Notes under the pieces: generated by a model
Told to the model about the DNA's origin: nothing
Databases searched by the model: none
What the model saw: the letters and a program-made list of their open reading frames with translations, nothing else
Made by a program: the position numbers and the translations under genes
Shown here: piece after piece, positions 22,473-34,430 of the stretch
Numbering within the stretch: position 1 is the first letter of the stretch
Layout: every line of letters starts with the position of its first letter
Origin: Vicia villosa
Lineage: Eukaryota; Streptophyta; Magnoliopsida; Fabales; Fabaceae
DNA length: 64,000 bases
Direction: 5' to 3'
Assembly (NCBI RefSeq): GCF_029867415.1
Contig: NC_081185.1
Span: forward strand, 107,705,066 to 107,769,065

Positions 22473-23638
22473 ATGGCAGAAGGAAAAGGAAGAGTTTGTG
22501 TAACAGGAGGTACAGGTTTTGTTGGTTCATGGATTATCAAGAAACTCCTTGAAGATGGTTACAGCGTTAATACAACTGTTAGAGCTGATCCAGGTAAAAT
22601 ATTAATTTGTACTATGTTTTTAATATTAATTTTCATTAAAAAAGTAGATATGTAACTAAGATTATGTTATAAATTGCAGAGAAAAAGAGAGATCTTAGCT
22701 TTCTCACAGATCTTCCAGGAGCATCTGAAAAACTAAAATTTTTCAATGCTGATCTTGACGATCCAGAAAGTTTCAATGAAGCAATTGAAGGGTGTGTTGG
22801 AATATTCCACACAGCTGCTTCGGTTGATTTTGAAGAGAAAGAACCAGAAGAAGTAGTGACAAAAAGAAGCATTGCTGGAGCTTTAGGAATTCTAAAAGCA
22901 TGCAAGAACTCCAAGACAGTGAAGAGAGTTGTTTACACTTCAAGTGCTTCTGCTGTTTATTGTCAAGACAAAGAAAAAGAAAAAGATGTAATGGACGAAA
23001 GTTATTGGAGTGATATAGACATTCTTAGAAATTATAAACCATTTGGTTGGGCTTATTCAGTTTCTAAGACACAAGCGGAGAAAGCTGTTCTTGAATATGG
23101 AGAACAAAATGGGTTGGATATTGTGACTATAATACCAACTATTGTTGTTGGACCCTTCATTTGTCCTAAGCTTCCTAGCTCTGTTTATGGTGTACTACCT
23201 TACTTATTCGGTAATACTGACAACAGTCCAATATCTCGTTTTCATATCGTGCATGTTGATGATGTTGCAAGAGCACATATATTCTTACTTGAACATCCTA
23301 ATCCAAAAGGGAGATACAATTGTTCACCATTCCTTGCAACTGTTGAGGAAGTAGTTGACATCGTTTCTTCAAAGCATCCTGAATTTGAAATTCCAAAGTC
23401 CAAGTGAGTTTTTTTTTTTTTCTATATCCTAAATTAATGTGATCTTTCTTTAATTGTTACTAATATTATTATTCTATTTATTTTCATTTTCTATAGATTG
23501 CTCGAGGGACCTAAAGGTTTGGAGCTTCCACATTTAACATCAAAGAAACTCACAGATGCTGGATTTGAGTTCAAGCATACTATTGAGGAAACATTTGAGG
23601 ATGCGATTCAAAGTTGCAAGCAAAAGGGGTTTTTTTGA
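22473..23638 (+). CDS. Vestitone-reductase-like NADPH-dependent reductase, gene 1 (328 aa, 3 exons)
   Basis: Extended short-chain dehydrogenase/reductase of the DFR/CCR-like group, closest in recalled family features to alfalfa vestitone reductase (about 326 aa), which reduces vestitone to 7,2'-dihydroxy-4'-methoxyisoflavanol in pterocarpan (medicarpin) synthesis in the cytosol. The exact substrate here is not proven. Exons: 22473-22593, 22680-23403, 23497-23638 (TGA), with GT-AG introns in phase. The Rossmann motif [11 protein letters not shown] gives G12-x2-G15-x2-G18. The catalytic triad is visible as S129 in VVYTSSAS, Y166 and K170 in AYSVSK. Other family marks are [24 protein letters not shown] and GRYNCSPF. 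The start is the ATG after GTGATA, matching the family N-terminus [13 protein letters not shown]. No signal peptide is seen. Length and exon phase look intact, so it is probably functional. Confidence 0.93.
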
Positions 23639-25048
23639 ACCATCGTATTAACAATGCGTTTGATCATAATTAATAAATAATGTCACTAGACATGGCTTCT
23701 TAATATTTGAGTTGTTTAGTATTTGAACACATATGTTTGTAAATTTATCATTCAAAAAAGTGATAAATTGATTTGGAGTGAGTTGATTATGTAAAATTGA
23801 TTTTGAATAAAAGCGAGTTGAAGAGAAAGTGATTTATGTTTGGATAAATTTATACAAAAGTAATTTTAATAATAAATTTCAAAATAAAAAAATTATGTTT
23901 AAACTCAAACGTTAAAAAATACAAGTATCAATTCTAGAAAACATAATCAATTATATTAGAGAGAAATCAATCTTATCAAAATTAATCCTACTGATTAGGG
24001 CTGTTAAAAAAAATCAAGAACTGAACCGAACCGTCGCACCGAACCAAACTGAAGTTAAAATAACCGAACCATTATGTTTGATTAGTGAACTGAACCATTA
24101 TGCACAAATAATTCTAGAACCGAACTGTAAATAAAACCGAACTGAACTGAAATTGAACCCGAACCAAACCAAAATTGAAAATGAAAAATGTTTAAAACAA
24201 GTTAAATGTTTTTTTTAAAAAAATAGCTCAATGGTTCGGTTCTTTGATAAATAGTTCGGTTTTGGAAAATTTGTCTTCTAACGGTTTGGTACTGATCGAG
24301 AATCTACTTTGGATCTAAAAATTTGAAATTAAACCTATCAATGAGCAATGATTTGGCTTAAAATGTCTACAATCTTCCATTAATATACAACAATTCACTT
24401 TTGATTTTATGTCTGAAAGTCAAAATATTACATAGTAATATCGAGGTGGTGACTTTTTATTCACATTAAGTAGAAATGAGATTTTTTAAATTTATGAATT
24501 ATGGATTTTTTTTTACGCAAAATAGGTATATGATGTATGAAAAAGACACAAAAGGCACTGCTACAAAAAGCATATTTCGTAATAATTTCTTACCATAACC
24601 ACATAACCAAGCGAAGTAATATATTTTCACTAGGCATCTTCCATATTTTTTTAAATCAGATATAACCACGGTTCAATGTACCAACGGTTGTTATATGTGA
24701 AAAATGACATGCTTCGAATACTAAGACCAACAATTTTATGTTTTTTTTGTTAGAAAAAATGTGTATTCCCTAAAATTCTATTTTGAAATAAAAATTAAAC
24801 TTTTTTTTCACCAAAGTACAGATTAACAACCATGGTGAAATATGCTACCTATAAAAGATAACATATATCATTTCAAACTAAGTGCGCTTAAAGGAAACTC
24901 TAACTTCTCGCGCTTTAATTCTATCTCTCAAAACTCAAACATAACTTATCCAACTAGTATGAATCAAGGGAAGGTGTCACGAATCATTGCCAAACGAAAC
25001 ATGTACCTCATTTCTTTGTCTTTATTTTCCACGAATCTTTTCAATGAT
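23639..25048. other. 3' flank of gene 1 and intergenic DNA
   Basis: The first ~130 bp and 24385-24500 align with the 3' flank of gene 2. Between them lies ~600 bp absent from the other copy, including a block rich in CCGAACCA/GAACTGAA (24000-24290) that starts AGGGCTGTTAAAAA like one end of a hAT-type MITE; no matching right end was found. 24558 reads CACTGCTACAAAAAGCAT, a weak CACTA-like start. No gene is seen. Confidence 0.5.
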
Positions 25049-26456
25049 CACTACAACATTTATTGCTTTTGGCAACACTTTTTTATGCAACATGTGTAAA
25101 TTGTCGCCTAAAATAAGATGTGGCAACAATTTTTGTCTGTTGCCAAGATATTTCTCTCAATATCTTACAAATGTTCCCTAAAATACTTATGGGAATAATT
25201 TTCAAGCGTTCATATAATTTCTCTTCTGCAATAACTGATAAATGTCTCCTTAAATATTTGTGGGAACAATTTTAAATTGTTGCAGTATTTGCTAACAAAA
25301 TGCTATATTTTTCAAATGTTGCATACAAATTTCAATAAAAGAATTAGACAACAATTTTCCTTCAAACATCATAACATTTTTTCAAATAATAAGTTTATTT
25401 AATTTAATTTAAATAAAATATTATAAGATTAAGATGATAAGTTTTTTTTCTTCCGATCAAACAACATTTTATTTGCTATTTTTCAGTTTTTTAATAAAAA
25501 ATAGTTTATTTAGTTAATACTATAATAATTACATAAATAATACATTAATTAGTATATTAGTTCTATTTAAGAATTTTTTCTTCTTCTTACTGTCTTGGTT
25601 CTTATTTGTATAGAAATTAACTTTTGAGAATTTCCTAATTGTCACTTGAACCAACACTATTTATGACTTGTGTATTTTGTTTTTATATTTTTATGTAGAA
25701 AATTATCACTGAAGAAGATGAAAATGATGTAGAGGATTCATTATTTTTAGAGGAAAACATAAGTGAAGGATTTCAAGAGGACAATATTGCTGACAGATTC
25801 TAAGAGGACGGGCTTGATGATGATGAATTCCAAGACAAACATGAATGAATTCATCTTTGTTAACACGATTTTTGTGATATATTTTATGTTTAATTATATT
25901 TATAAAATCAATAGTTATAGTGTATATTTTATACAGATATTGGAAAAAAAAAGTCTTCTATATAGAACCTCCTTAATTTTTAATTTCGTTATTGTAATAT
26001 ATTTACAAATAAAAAGTCATAGTGTATATAGATATTGTAAAAAAAAATTCTTCTATATAGCACCTTTAATAAAGCATTGTCTTTAATTTTTAAGTTAGTT
26101 ATTGAAATATATTTACAAAATGAAAAATAGCACCAAAAAAAAATCTCTATAGCAACATTTACAAAGCTGTTGCCTTAAATGTTTAATAATTATAAGGAAT
26201 GATTTGTGATTGTCCCTACATATTGCAACACTTATAACGCATTGCCTTAGATACTACACAAAAACGTCCCCTTTACCTTATAGTTTAAGCGACGCTTGTT
26301 AGTAGTGTGCTCAAAGAGGGAAAAGAGCGTAGCCTTAGACAATAGGCAACGGTCGTATAAGAGACACTTAAAAAATGTCCCCTACTCTTTTAGGCAACGC
26401 TTTTGATATTTTTGGCAACAATTTTTAAGTGTTCCAAGAGGCTATAAATGTTGTAT
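25049..26456. mobile_element. Candidate CACTA-type element with decayed right end
   Basis: The left end CACTACAACATTTATTGC (25049) is matched in inverse near 26440-26456 by GGCTATAAATGTTGTATG. Both ends are followed inward by GGCAACA/TGTTGCC-type subterminal repeats (25065-25350, 26140-26420). The terminal GTG on the right has become ATG and no 3-bp duplication is clear. An exon-like patch, GAAGAAGATGAAAATGATGT after a TGTAG acceptor near 25700, encodes an acidic peptide that may be a transposase-gene remnant. Another TTAGTAGTG at 26305-26313 suggests nesting. Confidence 0.45.
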
Positions 26457-26892
26457 GAAAAGTATCTTCGTGAAACATTTTATGAGTTATGATGTTGTTG
26501 TTCTTCATAATATTTGTCTTGTTTTTGATGTTTTTCATGTTCAAAATATACGTAAAACATTTGTCTTTCTTCATCATAGGATTTATTGTTTTCTTGTTGT
26601 CAAGATGAGATGATAGTTTTTATAATGTTTTTTTTCGTTGAGATAACTAAATTGTTTAAATTATTTTTTATAAATATTGTTGTTTGTGTTATTGTAGATG
26701 TTTTTTATCAGGTATGTTGATGTTTTGGTTGAGGCGTAATCTTGTTTTGTTAAGGTAAGTTGCTGTATATGTTAATGTAAGTTATCGTTTTGTTGATAAA
26801 TGTTGTTATTTGTGTTGAAGTATGTTGATAAATAATGAAGTAAGTTAAACCATAATCTATCATATTTTGTTATTGTTTGTTGTTTGATAAAT
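26457..26892. other. Intergenic DNA, no gene seen
   Basis: T-rich with repeated TTGTTGTTTGTGTT-like phrases. No domain, terminal repeat or splice-supported exon was recognised. Confidence 0.5.
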
Positions 26893-27687
26893 ACAACTTT
26901 TCACCTAACGATGAAATATTTAAGATCAAGATTGTTGGGCAAACGTTCGTGCGAGAGTAGTATGAAAAGTTCTTTTTTCAGTCTTCCAAGTCTTTTTTAT
27001 ATAGGCATAGAAAGATCCGTTGAAAGGTGGAGATGGAATTCCATATTTCTTAGTTGTATTCTTGCATAATGGTCAGTGAGACTGGTGGACAAAATGGTAC
27101 AATACTATTGTCCTTGCGCCACAAAATCAGTATAGTGGAATGAATATTTGATCTTGTACTATGTAATATTTTCTCACGTAAACCCTTTTTGATCTTATCT
27201 TTTAATCTTCAGAGGATTCAGAATGAATGTTATGTAGCATGTTTAGAAGGATCAAAAGCAAAGGAGAGTCTTCAGAACCTTGTCTTCAGAATCTTCAGAA
27301 CTTGTTCTCCAGAACCTTGTCTGTAGAGTCTTCATAACTTGGTTTTTAGAACTTGTGCCAAATGTTAGAGCTTGAAAAATATTCAGAATCTCCTTTATCA
27401 GAGTCAGAGTTAGAATCCATTTGATGAGCATTCTATAAGAATCATTGTCAAAGATTATTCCAGAACTTGACTTTTATTTGTAAAGTGCACTTTGTTGTCT
27501 CTTCAAAGTCGGAGTGTGTTGATTCCAAAAACTGATGATGTTACAACTATTCTATCAGAGTCAGAACCTGTTAGAAAAAACTACACATTAGACAAAAACC
27601 ATTAGGGTACAAAATTGTTCTCTAAGAAACATTGTATTGTTATCATAAAAACTTAAGGCCAGATGCAGAACCAAATCTTGTTCATAT
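26893..27687 (-). repeat. Truncated 3' LTR of the old SIRE element
   Basis: Aligns with 43225-44022 (landmarks GATCAAGATTGTTG, TATAGGCATAGAAAGATCCG, GTGTGTTGATTCCAAAAAC). About 400 bp corresponding to 42819-43225 are missing at its outer end, so no terminal TG or target duplication remains. Confidence 0.8.
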
Positions 27688-28501
27688 AATCTCCCCTTTT
27701 TTTATGATGACAAAACCATGTATTTTGATGAACAATTTTTAATTGATTTAAGCACATAAAACATATCAGGGTGAACTAGAAAACATCCCCTGAGTTTTAT
27801 TCTATAAAAAATTATCTCATCTTTTTCAGAGGATCCCCCAAAGTTCAAGACTTATAAAAAAATTTCGATACAAAATATTTTAATCAGCATGAAAGGAATA
27901 CTTCCTTGATTAAGATACTTATCAACTTCTCAGAGTATGATAGGAATTCCCTGGTTTTTAATCTTAGAGCCTGACTATATTATCTTAGAGCCTGATTGGA
28001 CATGTCTGGTTCTATATCTCATTCTATCTCATAGCCTGGCTTCCTATCAGAGCAAATGAGGTATTAGAGTCGGTTGATATCAGAGTTTAGTTGGATTTCC
28101 TTTTATCAAATTTTTGGTTAATGACTCGTGACCTTAAATACTATATAGAATTAACTAGTTATAAATATAACTCAGAGCACGATATATCTTCAGAAATTCC
28201 TGGCTAGAAAATTTCAGTGACCTTTATCAGAGTTCCTAACCAATCAAACATTTTTAGATCAAAGGCAAAAATATCAGGACATATGTATGGGATAAGCAAC
28301 TGGAACATAGATATATTAAAATCATCTATACTTCTCCTCTTTTTCATCAATAAAAGAATCTCTTAAAGAAAAGAATGAAACAAAACGAAATTTCATTGAT
28401 GAATAAGATAAAGGTACATAAATGACGAAGACAAAATTCATAAACTAAAAAGGTAAAAAAGATTAGGTTGGGGGTGGAAATCTTGAAATAAACAGTTTTA
28501 G

Positions 28502-31186
28502 AATTCAAGTGATCTTTGACTTGGTTTCAGCTTGTTCCTTAAACATCTTATCCTATTTATCCAGGCGTGTTTTGACAATAGCGTTCTCTTGCTTGATCTC
28601 ATCCAGAGTCTTGATGAGAGCTTGAGGTAGAGCAGCATGATCAAAAATAATAGGCTTCTTAGTTCTAGAAGAAACTACTATCTCAGAGGCTGGCGCAGAA
28701 GCAGATTCATCAAGAGGAGGCTTTTGAGCAACATGACTAGAAAAAGAAGTTAAGCATATTGTTCAGGTTCAAGAGCAGGGAGAAACTTTAGATTGATCAA
28801 CTCTAAAATTGGTTCCATGGCACCAGATAGTTTCAAATGGAATAACTTCTAAGCACAATCATGACAAATTTCTTTTAGCTGCCTTGACCTAGAATTCATC
28901 CAATTCCTAAAGTTACTTTAAACTACATCACTCTCGGCAGGATTTACACATTTTGTGCAAATTCTCTTCATAGAGCGCAGACGAGCCTTTGCTTTAGATT
29001 CAAATTTCAATAATAATTCATCCAAGGTTGGTTTGGTTGGAATGATATTGGTTTTATAGAAGGTTGGGTCAGAAATAATGATTTGGATATTACAGGAATT
29101 TATCATAGTTGCATCGTCAGCCATACTCATGATAAAATCAGGTTGGGTGATGTCAGCATCTGCCATAATTTCATCTTCAGAATCAGATGAAATAGGAAAA
29201 GAGGAGATGGTCTTAGAAAAAGTGTCACAATCGGGGGTGATGATATAGTTTGGTTCAATGATTTGATTTGTTGGTGGAATGGGTTCATGTAGAGTTGTCA
29301 AAATGGGCTAGCCCATATGGGCCGGCCTGCCAGGCCCGAAAAATCGTAGGGCTTTGGCCTTAAAATTAGAGCCCATATTTTTCAAGGCCTTTTTAGTCCA
29401 GCCCTAAAAAGCCCGCTACCCATTAGGGCTAGCCCATATGGACCATGGGTAGCCCATTAGGCCCGCATAATTATAAATTTTTAAAAAAATATATATTATT
29501 TATATTATCTTACTCCAAAATAGCATATTGATTTTTCTCACTTCACTAAATTTTATCCCTATTCTATTCAATCTTTCACTTTTAAATATTATACATTAAT
29601 ATAATCAACATTTTTTCATCTTATTATATTATTTTTCTCTTATAATAAATATTCAAGTATTATTTTATACAATTTAGAGATATATTGTATTTAGAAACAC
29701 ATTATAGTATTTATAAGAGATAATATAGTACTTAAAAATGTATTATGTTTAAAATAACATAATTTTTAATTTTATTTATAATAAATATTATGGACCTTTT
29801 ATTTTAATTTTTTGAATAAAAAAACTCATTTAGGGCCGGGTAGCCCGAAGCCCATCTAGGGTCGGGCTTGGGTAGTAAATCTCGAGCCCATATTACACAG
29901 GGCCTTTTTGGCCCAATGCTAAAAAGCCCAGGGTCCACCAGGGCCGGCCCGTTTAGGGCCAGGTAGCCCATTTTGACAGCTCTAGGTTCATGTGGCTGTT
30001 ATTCTTGAGTTGGAATATCTTCTAGCAGGATTTGGGCTAACACAATTTGAGGTATTATTTTGGAGTTTGTTCTAGAACGGTTGTTGTTGAAGGTCAGGGA
30101 GTTGGTGGTAGAGTTACTGATGGTTAAAATTAAGAATCAGAGAGAGATGTTTGGACAATGGTGGGATGAATATTGGTCATAAAACCAAAAGTGCTGTGAT
30201 GAGGTGGTTGGATGAAAAGGAAGTTTAAGGTGGTGTTGATGAACTATTATTAAGATTTTTATCAGAAAACAAAGATGTCTCTGCAGAAGAAGACTTACCA
30301 AAAGATTGATTTGAGGCAGCTTGAATCTGAGCAGGAGATGCTTCAGCTTTCTCAGTGCCCTCATAAACTTCAATCACAACTTCCGGAATTACTTCTAGAG
30401 GCCTTCTAGGAGACGCACGCGTCTTAGCCTTCTTGGCTAACGCCTTTAACCGATTCAGAGATTCACAAGCTTGTTCCCCATAAGAATATTAGAAACGAGT
30501 CTTCCCATGGGAATCCACTTTCTGTGTTTGGAACCAATATCTCAGGTGTCTTTAATAATGTCTCCTAAATACTTGAATAAAATTGCTGGCAGATTCAGCT
30601 TGATTCTAGAAGCTATGAAGAACAACATGTATATCTGACTAGTATTGACATAATCATAAGAACTGGTGGAAGGACGATGATGAATGCAACCCAGAATAAT
30701 TCTAAACCAAATCCTAAAATTTTTGTGAATATTCTTAGCATGTCTTCAATATTTACCATCTTGAAGTATTGCAACAGCCATTTCATCCAAATTTTCCATA
30801 ATGAGGGGCATCTCGTAGCACCTCTTTCCAGACCCATCACGATTAATAAGCTTTGCAACTATTTCTTTAGTAATGCACATCTTTTTTCCCATAATGCTCG
30901 AGTATATTTGGTTGCTTGGTGATCTAAAAATCCTTAACCAGTTCAGGGTAAACTGGCCCTTTAAGACAATTGTAATATACTTCCCAACTTTGAATTATTA
31001 GTTTAGCAGAAAAATAAAAAATGCTTGCCTTCAAGTTTTCAAAATCTACGATCAATTCACTAAGACCTTCCAATTCAGTGATCGGAGTAAATAAACGCAG
31101 TTCAGGACATCCATCTTTCACTTGTTCTTAATGTTGTTAGTGTTGGTGTTGATGAGAATATGAAGATTTTTGTTGTTTATCAGCCA
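28502..31186 (-). pseudogene. Env-like ORF of the old SIRE element, decayed
   Basis: Begins near 31186 with MADKQQKSS on the minus strand and is broken by many stops and frameshifts. Longest readable pieces include PELRLFTPITELEGLSEL (about 31100), MEMPLIMENLDEMAV-like text (about 30800), and an acidic C-terminal part near 29000-29300. A 695-bp hAT MITE sits inside it. It ends near 28502 with a coiled-coil-like tail. No product is expected. Confidence 0.65.
29290..29984. mobile_element. hAT-type MITE, 695 bp, intact ends
   Basis: Terminal inverted repeats TAGAGTTGTCAAAATGGGC and GCCCATTTTGACAGCTCTA are flanked by a perfect 8-bp target duplication GGTTCATG (29282-29289 and 29985-29992). GC-rich GGGCC/GGCCC subterminal repeats surround an AT-rich centre with no coding capacity. 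It is inserted in the env-like pseudogene. Confidence 0.93.
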
Positions 31187-31699
31187 TGGTGAAGATGAAT
31201 CAGGGTTTGGTTATAGTGAAACTTAGGGTTTGAGAAAATGAAAGTGTAGGATAAAGGGCGAAGTGTGTGAATGGTGAGTGAAGTAGGTTTAGGTGAACAA
31301 TTATAATATAACGATGAAAGAAAATCTTGAACAGTATAAAATGTTTTTGACAATGAAGAGGCGTGAGAAATTTTAACCTAACCTCGATAAAATTGCTTTA
31401 CTCAATGTGTCACTCAAGCATTTTGGCGTGTTCCAATAAAAGACATATGTCTTGTTTTCAAACACAAACCTTTCACTCTCCTAAATGCAATTAATGTAGT
31501 AAAATTTTCTAATACAAGATCCCTTCATACTCAGAAGTCTTAAAGTTCAAAAACGCACACTCTTAGAGTCTCACTTTAAGATTTTGAGAAATAACCATTA
31601 TGAGATTTTCATATTTTTCATTCTGGACATAACTTCATCTTTAAATGTTTCATAACAAACACAAGTCCATCGACATCAAGGGGTTTGTAAAGATACCAT

Positions 31700-34430
31700 C
31701 CTATTCATAATCTGTATCAATACATTTTAAATTTAAAACTCACTTTTGAACATGGTCTCGTATGAAATGATGCTTAATCTCAATTTACTTAGCTCTTGAA
31801 TGTAAAATGGGATTCTTATATAAACATATAGCAGAAATATCATCATAGAGGATAGGAATGTTACTCTCATATATCTAAAAATCTTCGAGCTGGCTTTTCA
31901 GCTAGAGGATCTGAGTGCTGCATCCAGAAGCAGCAATATACTCAGCTTATGTTGTTGATAGAGCATTTATTGACCATCTATTTCTAGACCATAAGATTAG
32001 AATATCTCCCAAAAACTGACAACTTCCCAAATATCTAAAAACCTACTAACTTGTACTCATTTGATTTTCTATAACATAAGCCAAAGTTCGTAGAACCTTT
32101 CAAATACCTAAAAATTCTCTTAACAACTGTTAAGTGTGATTCTCTAGGATCTAATTGGAAGCAAACACATAAGCAGAAGCTCAATAAAATGTCAGGTCTA
32201 TAAGTAGTTAGGTATAAGAGAGAACCTATCATACCTCTGTATACCTTCTGATCTACCTTATTGCTTACCTCATCCTTCTCCAAAATACATGTAGGATGCA
32301 TTAGAGTTGTCGCTATCTTGCATTCTGACATGTCAAACCTCTTCAGAAGTTGTTTGGTGTACATGATATGATGGATAAATGTTCCTTCTGGACTTTGGTT
32401 AATCTAGATTTCTATAAAGAACTTGAGTTCTCCAATTAGACTCATCTCAAATTCAACCCACATAGACTTAGGAAACTCCTTTCACAAGGTAGTATTATGA
32501 TCGGGACTTTATAAGTCTTTCGGGATATTGGCTGTAAGTATACAGTCTAGTCGTTTTAGTTTTAAAAGATATCGAACCCACAGAGACTGAGGATCAATAT
32601 AGTACGATCTTATGTTACTGATTTTAGCTAAAGCTATCGATTTCTTGGTTTTAGGGAGAGACGAAAACTAAATATACTCTTAATTAAAGATATTAACATA
32701 CCGGTATGTAATAGTCAGACGTCAGGGTTCAATAAGTCATTGGTATATATTAAATGTAAAAACACTTTTCAGAATAAGTTATTTGAATTAAAAACCCTTA
32801 TCTCACACTCTCGTGTTTATTGACTCAGATTATACTAGCAGCTCTAAAGTTTGCTCTCGCTAAATCATTTAAAAACTGAAAATACTTTTTTGAAAATAAA
32901 AATATAATCAACTCTAAAGCGCTCTCGCTGTATTTAGAGTTGATGTTTGATAACTACTATCGGGTAAAAACCTCAAACTCTCGTTGTGTTGATTTTAGAC
33001 CTAAGTTTGTAATTTACTCTCATAACAAAACAATTCAGTATAGTTTTAGAAATCAAGACCAGAAAAACATTTAATTAATTTTTATGTCAAATCGTTATTG
33101 AACCCGTCGGTTCTGTGACCTTACATACCAGTATTAGAGAATTATCCTAACATGCTTTTTATTATGAACGTGCAGAATAAACGATATGGAGATAATAAAA
33201 TAGGCATGCCAATCAACTTATAAGACAATTTAAGCATGTAAATAAGAACCTGAAAATTATATGAATTAAATTGAAATAATCCTTCAAGTGCCAAAACTTC
33301 AAGTTGTAGAGATATTCTTTACGTATAAATTCTGGTTTCGGAAATAGAAACTAAATCTAATGTGCAATAATCCCTCAATGCAAGGAATTATTGCTTTGGA
33401 AGGTGAAATTAAAAGGCTAGAAAACAAAAGGGTGTAGTAAAGGAAAATAGCAGCAAAATATGAACTTGCAGAGAAACTAGTAAATGCAATTTCTTGATGG
33501 GAACGGGGGAAGAGAAGCTTCAGTCAATAACTTCCCTCTTTATATCTCACTTGCATGACCTAAGTCTCCCCAAATGTAGGGAGCACTCCACTTCGTGCGT
33601 AGGAATCGTTCAACTAAAAAACTCGGCTTCGTGCGTATCTGTTCGTGGACTTTACTGATTTAATTAAATGAAGCCCGTGCCGTTCGTCACATTTGGTGTG
33701 CCGAGGGGCAAACTTTGTAAGCTGTGCCAGTCAGGGCGAAGGGTTGTGCCATGCGGCACAATGCCTGTCTTGTAAATTCTGCAGAAGACTTCTGCTAAAT
33801 AGCAGAAGTGTATCACTTGATCATTTCTCTCCCATTTCATCATGTAACTTCATGTGAGCTTGAAGAAGTATAAATACCTGAAAATATAATAAAATACCAA
33901 CGTGAAGTAATAAACTCGATAAAAATGGAGAATAAGTTCATGTTAATTAAGCTTAATATGGGATACGATTTCGTGTTATCATATTAGCAGAACCAAATAT
34001 AATATCGTCAACATATATTTAAACTACAAGAATATCATTTTTTAATATCTTACAAAACAAAGTAGTGTAAAACTTTCCTCTGGTGAAATCATTCTCTAAG
34101 AGAAAATTGCTTAGTCTTTCATACCATGCTCTAGGAGCTTTTTTCAGACCATACAATGATTTATTAAGTTTGGAAACAAATTATGGGTTCTTATGATTTT
34201 GAAAACTAGTGGGTTGGTGTACATACACTTCTTTAATAATGTAACTATTAAAAATGCACTCTTAACATCTATTTGATATAAGATGGTGTTATGATTAATT
34301 GCAAAATAAATTTGGAGACAAATAGATTCTAACCTAGCAACCGGTGAAAAGGTTTCTGTATAGTTATCTCCTCTTGCTGACTATAACCTTATGCCACTAG
34401 TCTGGCCTTGTTTCTTACAATTCTGCTTTC
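31700..34430 (-). pseudogene. Reverse transcriptase / RNase H of the old SIRE element, decayed
   Basis: Minus-strand remains of copia RT and RNase H. The clearest piece (32035-32364) reads LLKRFDMSECKIATTLMHPT, then YRGMIGSLLYLTTYRPDI and RIFRYLKGSTNFGLCY, which are standard copia RT C-terminal landmarks; RNase H remains (AEYIAASGCS) lie near 31950. The RT core (34000-34430) is full of stops and shifts. A solo LTR (32498-33981) splits it. This shows what the young SIRE element at 6978 lacks. Confidence 0.78.
32498..33981. mobile_element. Solo LTR, 1484 bp, with TATTA duplication
   Basis: Starts TGATCGGGACTTTATAAG and ends CGTGTTATCA, with a perfect 5-bp target duplication TATTA (32493-32497 and 33982-33986). 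No primer site, polypurine tract or coding interior is present, so it is read as a solo LTR from recombination of a full element. Lineage not determined. Confidence 0.85.

Noticed and set aside
23142..23354. 70-aa frame repeated at 53902-54114
   Set aside because: Other-frame shadow of reductase exon 2, present in both copies for that reason.
24000..24290. CCGAACCA-rich block as an intact hAT MITE
   Set aside because: One plausible end (AGGGCTGTTAAAA) but no inverse end and no 8-bp duplication found.
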